Assembly: GCA_015655015.1 (NCBI GenBank)
Contig: JAATFV010000015.1
Coordinates: forward strand, 1-33,332
Direction: 5' to 3'
Length of the DNA stretch: 33,332 nucleotides
Source of the DNA: Chitinophagales bacterium
Lineage (GTDB): Bacteria > Bacteroidota > Bacteroidia > Chitinophagales > Chitinophagaceae
Part shown: piece by piece, positions 23,713 to 31,831 of the stretch
Layout of the letters: each line of letters begins with the position of its first letter
Position numbering within the stretch: the first letter of the stretch is position 1
Notes under the pieces: generated by a model
Told to the model about the DNA's origin: nothing
Seen by the model: the letters and a program-made list of their open reading frames with translations, nothing else
Database searches by the model: none
Position numbers and translations under genes: made by a program

Positions 23713-25593
23713 ATGGACAATTTGCCTATGATAAGATTGAAACGGCCGTTGGATTGGCAACGGCGACTATTACCTTTTTTCTTGTCTTTTCTGGTTATCA
23801 CCTGGGGGGACGCTCGTGCGCAACGTCCTGATTCTGTTAAACAACATCTTGCCGACCTGCATGCCAAATACGAGTCTCACACGCTCAGCGATACGGCTTA
23901 CCTGAAAGGGGTGGATTCCATCACGCCTTTGTTGTACAACGACGACAGCCTGGAGCAGCAGCTGGATCTTTTCCGGCAGATTGCTTTTGCGCATAAGGCA
24001 TATGGGAAATACCGGGTGGCCTATTACCGGCACCTGGCCTATTCTGCCATTGCCAGGAATAAGTATGGGAGTGCGATCTATTATTCGGAGAAGAATAATG
24101 AAGAAAGCGTACGGGTGGGGATATTCGAGAAAAGCGAGCTGCTCCGCAGTGAATTGTTTGCCATATCGGTGTATGACCTCAATAAGGATTATGCAAGGGT
24201 TTTTTCTCAATACAATACCCTCCGGCCGCGGCTGTTGGCCCTTGCGGGGCGTATCCCTGCCGGAAAAGATAGCCAGGTCGGGGTGTCTATCGCGTTCTCC
24301 ATACTGGATATTATGGCAGACGCCGCTTTCAGGAGCGGAGATATCATCAAGCTGAACGAGGCGGTCCTGCTCTGTGAAAGGATGCTGGACAGTCTGCGAA
24401 AGCAACCCGAAAAATACCGGAAGTATATGATATTTTATGATTTCATATATCATGGCGTCAGTTTCCTGCGGGAAAGTTATTGGAAGCATGACGTGAGGGC
24501 CAGGGGTCTGTTGGATTCTGCCATACGGGAGGTGAGGTCGAAGGAATTCGTAGGTGGGGACCAGGCGAGCTATAGTTACGACAAGTATACGAATGCTTTT
24601 GTGTTTTATTTCGACCGGCATCAAAAGGACAGCGCCCGGCATTATCTGGACCTTGTACGGGATCTGTCGCTGGGCCCCTATGAAAATCTCAATATTAAAT
24701 TACCTTTTTTATTGGAAAACGGCAGCCGGCTGGAAGCCATTGAGGGAAAGTATGAAGCGGCTTACCGGGACCTGCGGCGGGCATATGACAAGAAAGATTC
24801 GGCGTTTTACTCTGTGAGCGCCGATAAGGACAATAACCTGTATGCCCTGGCAAAGGAGGAAAACATGCATAATGAGCTGATCCGGTCGCAGGAAGAGAAG
24901 CGGCGGGCTGAGCGATTCAATAATCTTTTCTTTTTCATTTTTGGGCTGCTGATGATCGGGAGTGTGGCGGTATTTCTTATATACCGGTCGAGGCAGCAGC
25001 AGCGGCTGCTCAATCTCCGGCTGAACCTGGCGCGGAATTTTCACGATGAGATCGGTCCGATGTTGCTGTATGCCAACACCCTGGCAAAGAAGGAAGCAGA
25101 GACCAACCCTTCTCCGATGGTGGAGGAGCTGAAAGCCCAGATCCTGCGTATCATGGAAGCGGTAAGGGGGATATCACATGACCTTAAAACAAGTGAGATG
25201 GGCACGGTGCAGACCTTTTATAAGGAGATTTGCAACTTATTGGAGAAGATCAGGGCTTCTACGGAAATCGACTTTACAGCCAAAATGAATAACGGCGTCC
25301 GGATCCTAAGTCATGTACAGTATACGAATCTGCGGAAGATCGTCGATGAACTGATCACCAATTCCATCAAACATGCGGAATGCAGCTTTATTACTATTGA
25401 TATAAAAGCAATGGAGCAGCGTTTACAGGTAAATTATTCGGATAACGGCAAAGGAATGTCACCCGGACGACAGGCAGCGGGGATCGGTCTGCAGAATATA
25501 CAGGAAAGAGTGCAATCGCTGAATGGTGACTTTCAATTGCACAACGCCTGGCCGAAGGGGTATTCCATTGATATTTCAATTCCATTGTTATGA
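23713..25593 (+). CDS. NarL/DesK-type sensor histidine kinase with periplasmic helical-repeat sensor
   Basis: 626 residues from the ATG at 23713. An upstream in-frame ATG at 23596 is rejected because the frame from it would cross the terminator and promoter. A signal-like helix (RLLPFFLSFLVITWGDARAQ) is followed by a roughly 360-residue helical region that looks TPR-like (LRQIAFAHKAYGKYRVAYYRHLAYSA, shown only by its helix rhythm), a membrane helix at about 405-424, then a HisKA_3-like H-box with His444 (NFHDEIGPMLLYANTL) and a HATPase domain (VDELITNSIKHAE, SDNGKGM, GIGLQNIQERV). The gene overlaps the response regulator gene by 4 bases, so the two proteins are made together. The signal sensed is unknown. 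Confidence 0.88.
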   Translation: MDNLPMIRLKRPLDWQRRLLPFFLSFLVITWGDARAQRPDSVKQHLADLHAKYESHTLSDTAYLKGVDSITPLLYNDDSLEQQLDLFRQIAFAHKAYGKYRVAYYRHLAYSAIARNKYGSAIYYSEKNNEESVRVGIFEKSELLRSELFAISVYDLNKDYARVFSQYNTLRPRLLALAGRIPAGKDSQVGVSIAFSILDIMADAAFRSGDIIKLNEAVLLCERMLDSLRKQPEKYRKYMIFYDFIYHGVSFLRESYWKHDVRARGLLDSAIREVRSKEFVGGDQASYSYDKYTNAFVFYFDRHQKDSARHYLDLVRDLSLGPYENLNIKLPFLLENGSRLEAIEGKYEAAYRDLRRAYDKKDSAFYSVSADKDNNLYALAKEENMHNELIRSQEEKRRAERFNNLFFFIFGLLMIGSVAVFLIYRSRQQQRLLNLRLNLARNFHDEIGPMLLYANTLAKKEAETNPSPMVEELKAQILRIMEAVRGISHDLKTSEMGTVQTFYKEICNLLEKIRASTEIDFTAKMNNGVRILSHVQYTNLRKIVDELITNSIKHAECSFITIDIKAMEQRLQVNYSDNGKGMSPGRQAAGIGLQNIQERVQSLNGDFQLHNAWPKGYSIDISIPLL

Positions 25594-26288
25594 GCGGGGA
25601 ACAGCAAAAATTTCATTCCGTATTGGTCATCGATGATCACAAGATGGTCGTCATCGGCATTAAGCTGCTGATCATGGAAAGGTTCATGAATTTTTATCAG
25701 GCTGGTAATGGAGCGATGGGGATCGAGCTGGCTCAGCAATTTCAGCCGCATTTGGTGATCGTTGACAATGTACTTCCGGATATGTCAGGGGACCAGGTAA
25801 CGAGGGAGATCAGATACCGTTGTCCGGAAAGCCGTATACTCGGTTATTCCTTTAATGTCAACGCGGCTTCCGTGCTGAAAATGATCGAGGCCGGCATACA
25901 TGGGTATGTCGACAAAAGTGAGAGCGATGTCGAATTCACCGATGCCGTGACTAATCTCCTGGAAGGCAGGAATTATTTTTCCAAAGAGGCCCGTCTTCAT
26001 ATTATCGGGGATCTTCCCATTGGGAAGGATCAGAAAGAGCTGATAGCTGCCAATACCGGTTTTTCCCTAAAGGAGATCGAGATCATCCGGCTGTTCTGCA
26101 AGCAAAAAAAGGTAAAAGAGATTGGCCGGCAGGTGCAATTACCTGAAAAGACGGTGGAACAATATCTTAGCAATATCACCGGCCGTATCGGCGCACGGAA
26201 TACAGCCGGGATCATCAAATTTGCTATTCAGCAGGGGATTATCGGACTGCAGGATCTGGAAAATCTTCCTCCTCAGGAGACTTTCTGA
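25590..26288 (+). CDS. NarL/LuxR-type response regulator
   Basis: 232 residues, starting at the ATGA overlap with the kinase stop. The receiver (about 10-125) has Asp15/Asp16, phosphoacceptor Asp59 and Lys109. A LuxR-type helix-turn-helix at about 155-220 includes EIEIIRLFCKQKKVKEIGRQ and EKTVEQYLSNI. This is the usual pair for HisKA_3 kinases. It is followed after about 135 bases by a strong terminator. It is not clear whether it acts on the neighbouring arabinan locus or on other genes. Confidence 0.92.
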   Translation: MSGEQQKFHSVLVIDDHKMVVIGIKLLIMERFMNFYQAGNGAMGIELAQQFQPHLVIVDNVLPDMSGDQVTREIRYRCPESRILGYSFNVNAASVLKMIEAGIHGYVDKSESDVEFTDAVTNLLEGRNYFSKEARLHIIGDLPIGKDQKELIAANTGFSLKEIEIIRLFCKQKKVKEIGRQVQLPEKTVEQYLSNITGRIGARNTAGIIKFAIQQGIIGLQDLENLPPQETF

Positions 26289-26423
26289 AAGATTTCTTCC
26301 GGGGCATTAGTACGATTGCCGGTTTTTGTTGTTTTATATGGAGCGGGACCCATGTATAGTGGCATGGGAATGCCCGGCTCTGATTAATAAACGCTGTTTT
26401 CTCATGTGAATCTCACTAAAGCC

Positions 26424-26451
26424 GGCGGGGTGTTCTCATCCCGCCTTTTTT
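26424..26451 (+). terminator. intrinsic terminator after the NarL-type pair
   Basis: GGCGGG (26424-26429) and CCCGCC (26440-26445) followed by TTTTTT. Upstream in the same gap, CCCATG (26349-26354) and CATGGG (26363-26368) form a second small inverted repeat with no T run. Confidence 0.75.
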
Positions 26452-26488
26452 ATTTCTGTAACTGAGAGCGGACCTGTGGACCGCTTGA

Positions 26489-27685
26489 TCAAAAAACTTC
26501 ACCCAGGTTGACAAAGAATCCTCCGGATCCGTTGATGCCCCAGCCATAGTCCACGCAGAGGTTGGTGCGGGAGAATTTATTCAGGCTGATACGGAGGCCG
26601 GCGCCATAACCGGGTGAGACGTATTGAAAACGGCCTGTGGAAGGCTCCGAAAAAGACTGTGCATTGGCGAATACCACTCCTCCAAACAGCCCGTTGGAGG
26701 TGATCCCGAACCGGTATTCCGATTCCAGGTATAACATATTCCTGCTTCTGAACCTGCCCTGTATGTATCCCCGGGCCGTATTGCTATAGGCATCCCAACC
26801 TGTGCTGGGAAGGAGCAGGTAGGGAGGGGCGCCCCCGCCGGTGGTGAACCAGTCATAATTCCAGAGCGCCAGCACGTTATGACTGTCCCCAGGCAATCGT
26901 ATGTATCTGCGCAGATCCAGGATCAGGGACTGCCAGCTGGCATCGCTGCCCAGGAAGGTGAAATTAGGCCGGTAGCTGACGCTGGCATAACCGCCATTTT
27001 CGGGATTGATCTGGTTCCTCCTGGAATCATATAGGAAATGGAGGGATATTCCTGAAGCGATAGCCGTCTTATGGAAGCCATATTTTTCAAAATCAGTCAC
27101 TTTTCCCGGCGGCGGGTCCACTTCTTTGACGTTCCAGAAATAATCCAGGTCGTAGCCCAATCCCAGGTAGAGATCCCTGGAGATCGTTTTCATGACCGCC
27201 TGGTGAAGCCGCAAATAGGTGTAATCGATATTGTAACCGCTATCTGTTGCCGTATTGCCCCCCAGCCCATAGGTCAGGGAAGGGTATTTCAGGAAACGCC
27301 AGTCCGTAACGATATTATATATATTTCCTTTTGTCCAGATATCAGCCTGGATGGGGAAGATGATCTGGTTGTACTGGGAATAGGTGACGCTGGTGAGGAT
27401 GCTGGATAGGTTCTGGGGAGATGCGCTGGTATAAAATGCGAAATTAGCGCTGAGCACCCCGGCAAAACCGGTCTGTAGGGTATAACCGATCACCGGGAGG
27501 GCGGAAATATGCATTTTGCCTGATTTTTGAGGAATGCTGTCGATCCGTTTAGCCTTTACCCCTTTCATAAATGATCTGCCTACATCCACCAGGTCCACTT
27601 TTTCATTCGGATGCTGTGCTTTCACCAGCATTGGGCATAATGACAATAAGGCCGGGATGAAATATGTCTTTAGCAGGCTATTCAA
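26489..27685 (-). CDS. BamA/TamA-like outer membrane beta-barrel protein
   Basis: 398 residues with a signal peptide cleaved near KAQ-HPNE (about residue 24). The rest is a series of amphipathic beta strands typical of the surface-antigen (D15) barrel: GGYASVSYRPNFTFLG, RGYIQGRFRSRNMLYLESEYRFGI, LFGGVVFANAQSF, and GYGAGLRISLNKFSRTNLCVDYGWG. The motif Arg-Gly-(Tyr)-x-x-Gly-Arg-Phe-Arg resembles the loop 6 RGF motif of the Omp85 family. No POTRA domains are visible, so it is a short barrel-only member, common in Bacteroidota and of unknown function. A 9-base inverted repeat lies just upstream of its start. Confidence 0.78.
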   Translation of the reverse strand: MNSLLKTYFIPALLSLCPMLVKAQHPNEKVDLVDVGRSFMKGVKAKRIDSIPQKSGKMHISALPVIGYTLQTGFAGVLSANFAFYTSASPQNLSSILTSVTYSQYNQIIFPIQADIWTKGNIYNIVTDWRFLKYPSLTYGLGGNTATDSGYNIDYTYLRLHQAVMKTISRDLYLGLGYDLDYFWNVKEVDPPPGKVTDFEKYGFHKTAIASGISLHFLYDSRRNQINPENGGYASVSYRPNFTFLGSDASWQSLILDLRRYIRLPGDSHNVLALWNYDWFTTGGGAPPYLLLPSTGWDAYSNTARGYIQGRFRSRNMLYLESEYRFGITSNGLFGGVVFANAQSFSEPSTGRFQYVSPGYGAGLRISLNKFSRTNLCVDYGWGINGSGGFFVNLGEVF

Positions 27686-27716
27686 CGATTTTAATGTTAT
27701 TCAGGAAATAACGGAT

Positions 27717-27738
27717 GCGAAATAATGCTATTTCGCAC
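27717..27738. promoter_or_regulatory. perfect inverted repeat upstream of the barrel protein gene
   Basis: TGCGAAATA (27717-27725), ATGC, TATTTCGCA (27730-27738): 9-base arms with a 4-base centre, 31 bases upstream of the start codon at 27685 and about 100 bases after the Kir channel gene. It has no T run, so it is more likely an operator or leader hairpin than a terminator. Confidence 0.4.
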
Positions 27739-27837
27739 GGACACCGGGATGATTCATTGATTAGCGGAAGTAAAAGATTGATTCCGCCACAACATTACGC
27801 TATTTTTCCTGCAGACGTTGTGTGCCGGTCGAAAAAA

Positions 27838-28791
27838 TCAGCTCTCCAGCCACTCATTTAACTTATGCAGCTCCAGGATCGTGGTCCTGCCGTCGTCGCT
27901 TTCGCGGTACATGGGTATGAATTTTTTGTTAAATTGTATTTCTTCATACGTATAGGAGGTTCTTTGCTGGACAAAATTGGAATAGACATCGTCAAATCCC
28001 CGGATCAGTACGTATATTTCCACGTCAGCAGCTTTCATGTCTTCCACGCCAAACCCCAGGAGAGGGCTTTTCTCATCAATGGGATGCACCACCGTCCAGT
28101 TCATCGGCAGGCTTTCCACCTTGTTGCGTTCCAGGATCAGGTCGTAATACTTGTACATGGCGGTCCCGCCTTCCTGTACCTGCAGCCCGATGTTTACCCG
28201 GATCTCGACATCCGTAAGGGTATGGTTATCTTTGTAAGAGGCAAACCGGAACATGAGCGCTGATCCTCCTTTATAAGGACTTATCAACGCATGATCGCTA
28301 AACAGCAGATAGGCCCTGGGACGGGCAAACCTTCCAAACATAAGACCGGTGGCAAGCGCAAAGGACAGGAAACCGGTCATGGCTTCAATGGAAGCAATAA
28401 AATTGGCCCCGTCACCGATGGGGTTCACTCTTCCATAACCTACTGTCGTAAAGGTTTCCGTGCTGAAAAAATAGGCTTCCTTGAATTTCCCCCAGTTGGT
28501 GGTGGCAATGACCCCCTGCAGCTGGTCGATGCCGATGAGCAGGTAGAGACCGGTATAAACGAGATTGATGACCAGGTAAAAGAGGACAATGAACAGGGCG
28601 AATTTCCAGCGGGGCAGTGTCAGCATGTTATGGTAGGTGCTGAACCGGTTTATAAAGGAGATGCCTTCTTTCCGCAGATTGAAAGTTCCATCCCGGTTGA
28701 TAAAACGGCCTCCGTAATTACTGGCATTATTGCCAAATCCCGTGTCGTTATTCGTCTTTAAAAACGGATCGATCTTTTTGCCCGCCGCCAT
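27838..28791 (-). CDS. inward-rectifier (KirBac-type) potassium channel
   Basis: 317 residues. An N-terminal Kir segment (about 28-60, GRFINRDGTFNL and a basic slide-helix region) leads to an outer helix (about 62-85), the pore loop with selectivity filter TVGYG at 116-120, an inner helix at about 131-155, and a cytoplasmic immunoglobulin-like Kir domain to the C-terminus (FRFASYKDNHTL... and a late LHKLNEWL). The complete filter indicates a K+-conducting channel in the inner membrane. It lies 53 bases downstream of the large FAD/Fe-S dehydrogenase gene on the same strand, so they may be cotranscribed, though they have no obvious shared task. Confidence 0.93.
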   Translation of the reverse strand: MAAGKKIDPFLKTNNDTGFGNNASNYGGRFINRDGTFNLRKEGISFINRFSTYHNMLTLPRWKFALFIVLFYLVINLVYTGLYLLIGIDQLQGVIATTNWGKFKEAYFFSTETFTTVGYGRVNPIGDGANFIASIEAMTGFLSFALATGLMFGRFARPRAYLLFSDHALISPYKGGSALMFRFASYKDNHTLTDVEIRVNIGLQVQEGGTAMYKYYDLILERNKVESLPMNWTVVHPIDEKSPLLGFGVEDMKAADVEIYVLIRGFDDVYSNFVQQRTSYTYEEIQFNKKFIPMYRESDDGRTTILELHKLNEWLES

Positions 28792-28844
28792 AGTTAGTGA
28801 ATGGTTTATTGTTTTTCGTGTATAGATACCTGTGGCTGTCTGAT

Positions 28845-31760
28845 TTATTTGATCAATGCCTCATAAAGGATTTCCACGGGGTGTAATGCTTCGCGTCCTG
28901 TCCCGTCTTTGATCTGGTGGCGGCAGCTGGTGCCGGGCGCAGCGATGAGCACATCGGGTCCCTGCCGGCGTACGGCGGGCAGCAATACCAGCTCGCCTAT
29001 TTTCTGCGAGAGCTCATAATGTTCTTTTTCAAAACCGAAAGAGCCGGCCATTCCGCAGCAGCCGGAGGGGATCGTGCCGACTGAATAGTTCTCCGGCAGG
29101 GAGAGGACCTTCACGGATCCGGCCACGGAGGAAAGCGCCTTCTGCTGGCAATGGCCGTGTAATTGGATGGTCTTCTTTTCCCGGGTGAATTGTTCGCTCC
29201 GGATATTTCCTTTGTCGATCTCTCCTGCGAGAAAATCGTCGATAAGAAAGCTGTGTTTAGCTAATCCCCGTGCCGCGGCCAGCTGGTCATCCTCCGCCAG
29301 GTCGGGGTACTCATCCCGGAAAGCGAGGATAGCGGAAGGCTCGATGCCGATCAGGGGCGTATCTTCCGTTATCAGGGGGCTAAGCAGGCGGATATTCCGG
29401 TTGACGATCTTTTTGGCCTCCCGGACCAGTCCTTTGGAGAGCCAGGTCCTTCCGCTCTCTCCATGTTCGGGGATCAGCACTTCATAGCCTAATTTCTCCA
29501 GCAGGAGGATGGCCTTGATGCCTGTCTCTGTATCATTGTAATTCGTGAATTCGTCGCAGAAGAGATAGACGCGGCGGGCAGCCCCGACCGGTTCACGCTG
29601 ATGCTTTTTATACCATTGACGGAGGGTCGTCTTATACAATAAGGGCATTGACCGGTCTATGGCAAAACCAGAGAATTGCTTGATCCATTTCCCTGTCCAT
29701 TTCCCGCTGACCGCGAGGTTATAGAGTCCCGGCGCCAGGGAGCCCAGTCTGGCTGAAGCAGAGAAATTAGCGATCAGGCGGCTGCGGAAAGGAACGCCGT
29801 TCGCGTCATAATAATGCTGCAGGAATTCGGCCTTCAGCTTGGCTACATCCACATTCGAGGGGCATTCTGATTTGCAGCCCTTGCAGCTGAGGCAGAGGTC
29901 CATTACCTCATAGATCTCTTTGTTATCATACCGGTTGGGCTTGTCGGAATGCGTGAGAAATTCTCTCAGGATATTGGCCCGGGCCCGGGTGGTGTCTTTT
30001 TCATTGCGGGTAGCCATAAAAGAGGGGCACATCGTGCCGCCTGATAGCTGGGTCTTGCGGCAGTCGCCGGATCCGTTACATTGTTCTGCATGCTGCAGGA
30101 TATCCTGGTTGTGAAACCGGAAAATGGTGGGGAAGGCTGGTGTCTGCTGACCGGGGGTATAACGCAGCATGGTATTCATCGGGGGAGTGTCTACGATCTT
30201 GCCGGGATTGAAAATACCGGTGGGGTCCCAGTTCCGTTTGATCTCCCGGAGCAGTGCGTAGTTTTTTTCTCCTACCATTTGCCGGATGAATTCACCGCGC
30301 AGTCTTCCGTCTCCATGTTCACCGCTGAGGGAGCCGCCATATTTTTTTACCAGGGTAGCGATTTCTTCGGCGATGGTGTGGAAAAGGTGGTTGCCTTCGG
30401 CTGTTTTTAAATTTATGATGGGGCGCAAATGGATCTCTCCGCTGCCTGCGTGGGCATAATGCACCGAGTAAAGATTATGTTTTTTCAGGATCTCGTTGAA
30501 ATCCCGGATATAAGCCGGGAGATCCTGCACGTCTACGGCGGTGTCTTCAATGACGGGCACGGCCTTGGCGTCGCCGGGCAGGTTGCTGAGCAGTCCCAGT
30601 CCGGCCTTGCGCAGGCTCCATATTTTTTTGGTGTCATTCCCGAACAGGAGGGGGAAATGATAACCCAGGCCGGCTGCCCGCATGTCGGCTTCTACTTTGG
30701 CGGCGATGTCCCGGATCTCTTCCCGGGTGTTCTTTGCGAATTCCACGACGAGGATCGCGCCGGGATCTCCCTGGACAAAGAAGCGGTTCTTGCTTTGCTC
30801 GATATTGTCCTTCGTGCATTCGAGGATATAATGATCGATCAGTTCACTGGCGCTGGGCTGGTATCGGAGGGCGATCAGGTTGGCCCGTAAAGATTCGTCG
30901 ATGGTGTTGAAATGGACGCAGAGCAAGCCTGTCTCCGGGGGTGGAAGGGGGGTAAGGTCCAGTTTGATCTCTGTGATAAAGGCCAGCGTGCCTTCTGATC
31001 CCGCGATAAGGGTGCAAAAATTAAAATCCGGTAGTCCGGCTGTGAAAGGCGCCGTCTCCAGCAGGAGGTCCAGGGCATAACCTGTATTTCGTCTTTCGAC
31101 GCTCTTCTTGGGGAACTGCCGCCGGATCTCGTCCTGGTTGGCGGTATTGCTTAAAAGGTGGCGGATATTTTTATAGAGGGAGGCTTCCAATCCATTTCCT
31201 TCGCATTTCGCGTGAAATTCATCGAGGTTCAGGGATTTAAAGACTGCTTCTGTTCCATCGCTCAGGATGGCTGTTACTTCCAGCAGGTGTTCGCGGGTGC
31301 TGCGGTAGACGACGGAGTTGGAGCCGCAGGAGTTATTGCCTACCATGCCGCCGATCATGGCGCGGTTGGCGGTGGAGGTTTCCGGTCCGAAGAGCAGGCC
31401 ATGGGGGCGGAGGAAGCTGTTCAGCTCATCGCGGATGACCCCGGGTTGTACGCGTACCCATCTTTCGGCTGTATTCAGTTCCAGTATTTGTGTAAAGTAT
31501 TTTGAAACGTCTACTACAATTCCTTTACCGACCACCTGGCCTGCCAGGGAGGTGCCGGCCGTGCGGGGGATCAGGGACAGGTGTTCGGCGCGGGCGTAAG
31601 CGATCAGCTTTTTCAGATCTTCCACTGATTTAGGGACGGCTACGGCCAGCGGCATTTCGCGGTAGGCGGATGCGTCGGTAGCATAGAGGGTACGTGTGGT
31701 CTTGTCATTGTAGAATTCTCCTTCCAGTTCTCCGGCTAATGTCCTCAGCTTATCGCTCAT
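28845..31760 (-). CDS. FAD-linked and Fe-S-containing dehydrogenase (YdiJ / D-2-hydroxyacid type)
   Basis: 971 residues joining a GlcD-like and a GlcF-like half. An FAD-binding type 4 domain (about 30-175, with RTAGTSLAGQ and MIGGMVGNNSCGSNS) precedes the FAD-oxidase C-terminal domain (to about 520, with HAGSGEIHLRP and GEHGDGRLRGEF). A cysteine-rich region with CNGSGDC is followed by CLSCKGCKSECP (Cys623 onward), a 4Fe-4S ligand set. The C-terminal half carries the heterodisulfide-reductase-like CCG motif (GCCGMAGSFGF at 900-910). The architecture is that of YdiJ-like D-2-hydroxyglutarate or D-lactate dehydrogenases that pass electrons to the quinone pool. Substrate cannot be told from sequence alone. 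Confidence 0.9.
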   Translation of the reverse strand: MSDKLRTLAGELEGEFYNDKTTRTLYATDASAYREMPLAVAVPKSVEDLKKLIAYARAEHLSLIPRTAGTSLAGQVVGKGIVVDVSKYFTQILELNTAERWVRVQPGVIRDELNSFLRPHGLLFGPETSTANRAMIGGMVGNNSCGSNSVVYRSTREHLLEVTAILSDGTEAVFKSLNLDEFHAKCEGNGLEASLYKNIRHLLSNTANQDEIRRQFPKKSVERRNTGYALDLLLETAPFTAGLPDFNFCTLIAGSEGTLAFITEIKLDLTPLPPPETGLLCVHFNTIDESLRANLIALRYQPSASELIDHYILECTKDNIEQSKNRFFVQGDPGAILVVEFAKNTREEIRDIAAKVEADMRAAGLGYHFPLLFGNDTKKIWSLRKAGLGLLSNLPGDAKAVPVIEDTAVDVQDLPAYIRDFNEILKKHNLYSVHYAHAGSGEIHLRPIINLKTAEGNHLFHTIAEEIATLVKKYGGSLSGEHGDGRLRGEFIRQMVGEKNYALLREIKRNWDPTGIFNPGKIVDTPPMNTMLRYTPGQQTPAFPTIFRFHNQDILQHAEQCNGSGDCRKTQLSGGTMCPSFMATRNEKDTTRARANILREFLTHSDKPNRYDNKEIYEVMDLCLSCKGCKSECPSNVDVAKLKAEFLQHYYDANGVPFRSRLIANFSASARLGSLAPGLYNLAVSGKWTGKWIKQFSGFAIDRSMPLLYKTTLRQWYKKHQREPVGAARRVYLFCDEFTNYNDTETGIKAILLLEKLGYEVLIPEHGESGRTWLSKGLVREAKKIVNRNIRLLSPLITEDTPLIGIEPSAILAFRDEYPDLAEDDQLAAARGLAKHSFLIDDFLAGEIDKGNIRSEQFTREKKTIQLHGHCQQKALSSVAGSVKVLSLPENYSVGTIPSGCCGMAGSFGFEKEHYELSQKIGELVLLPAVRRQGPDVLIAAPGTSCRHQIKDGTGREALHPVEILYEALIK

Positions 31761-31766
31761 TTTTTG

Positions 31767-31823
31767 GCAGTATTTGCAGTATTTTATTTCCCGGTAATGC
31801 GCTTCCGGGAATCTGCAAAATTA
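31767..31823 (-). promoter_or_regulatory. promoter and repeat region of the FAD/Fe-S dehydrogenase gene
   Basis: On the minus strand TAATTTTG (31823-31816) matches the TAnnTTTG box, although no clear TTG is found at the usual distance. Downstream of it lie an inverted repeat (plus-strand TTCCCGG 31788-31794, CCGGGAA 31805-31811) and two head-to-tail copies of GCAGTATTT (31767-31784) directly before the start codon. The hairpin could also end transcription of the upstream gene. Confidence 0.4.
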
Positions 31824-31831
31824 GGCGGTTT

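Noticed and set aside
23770..24642. 290-codon open frame antisense to the NarL-type kinase gene
   Set aside because: It covers the sensor domain of a well-supported kinase gene and shows no family motif.
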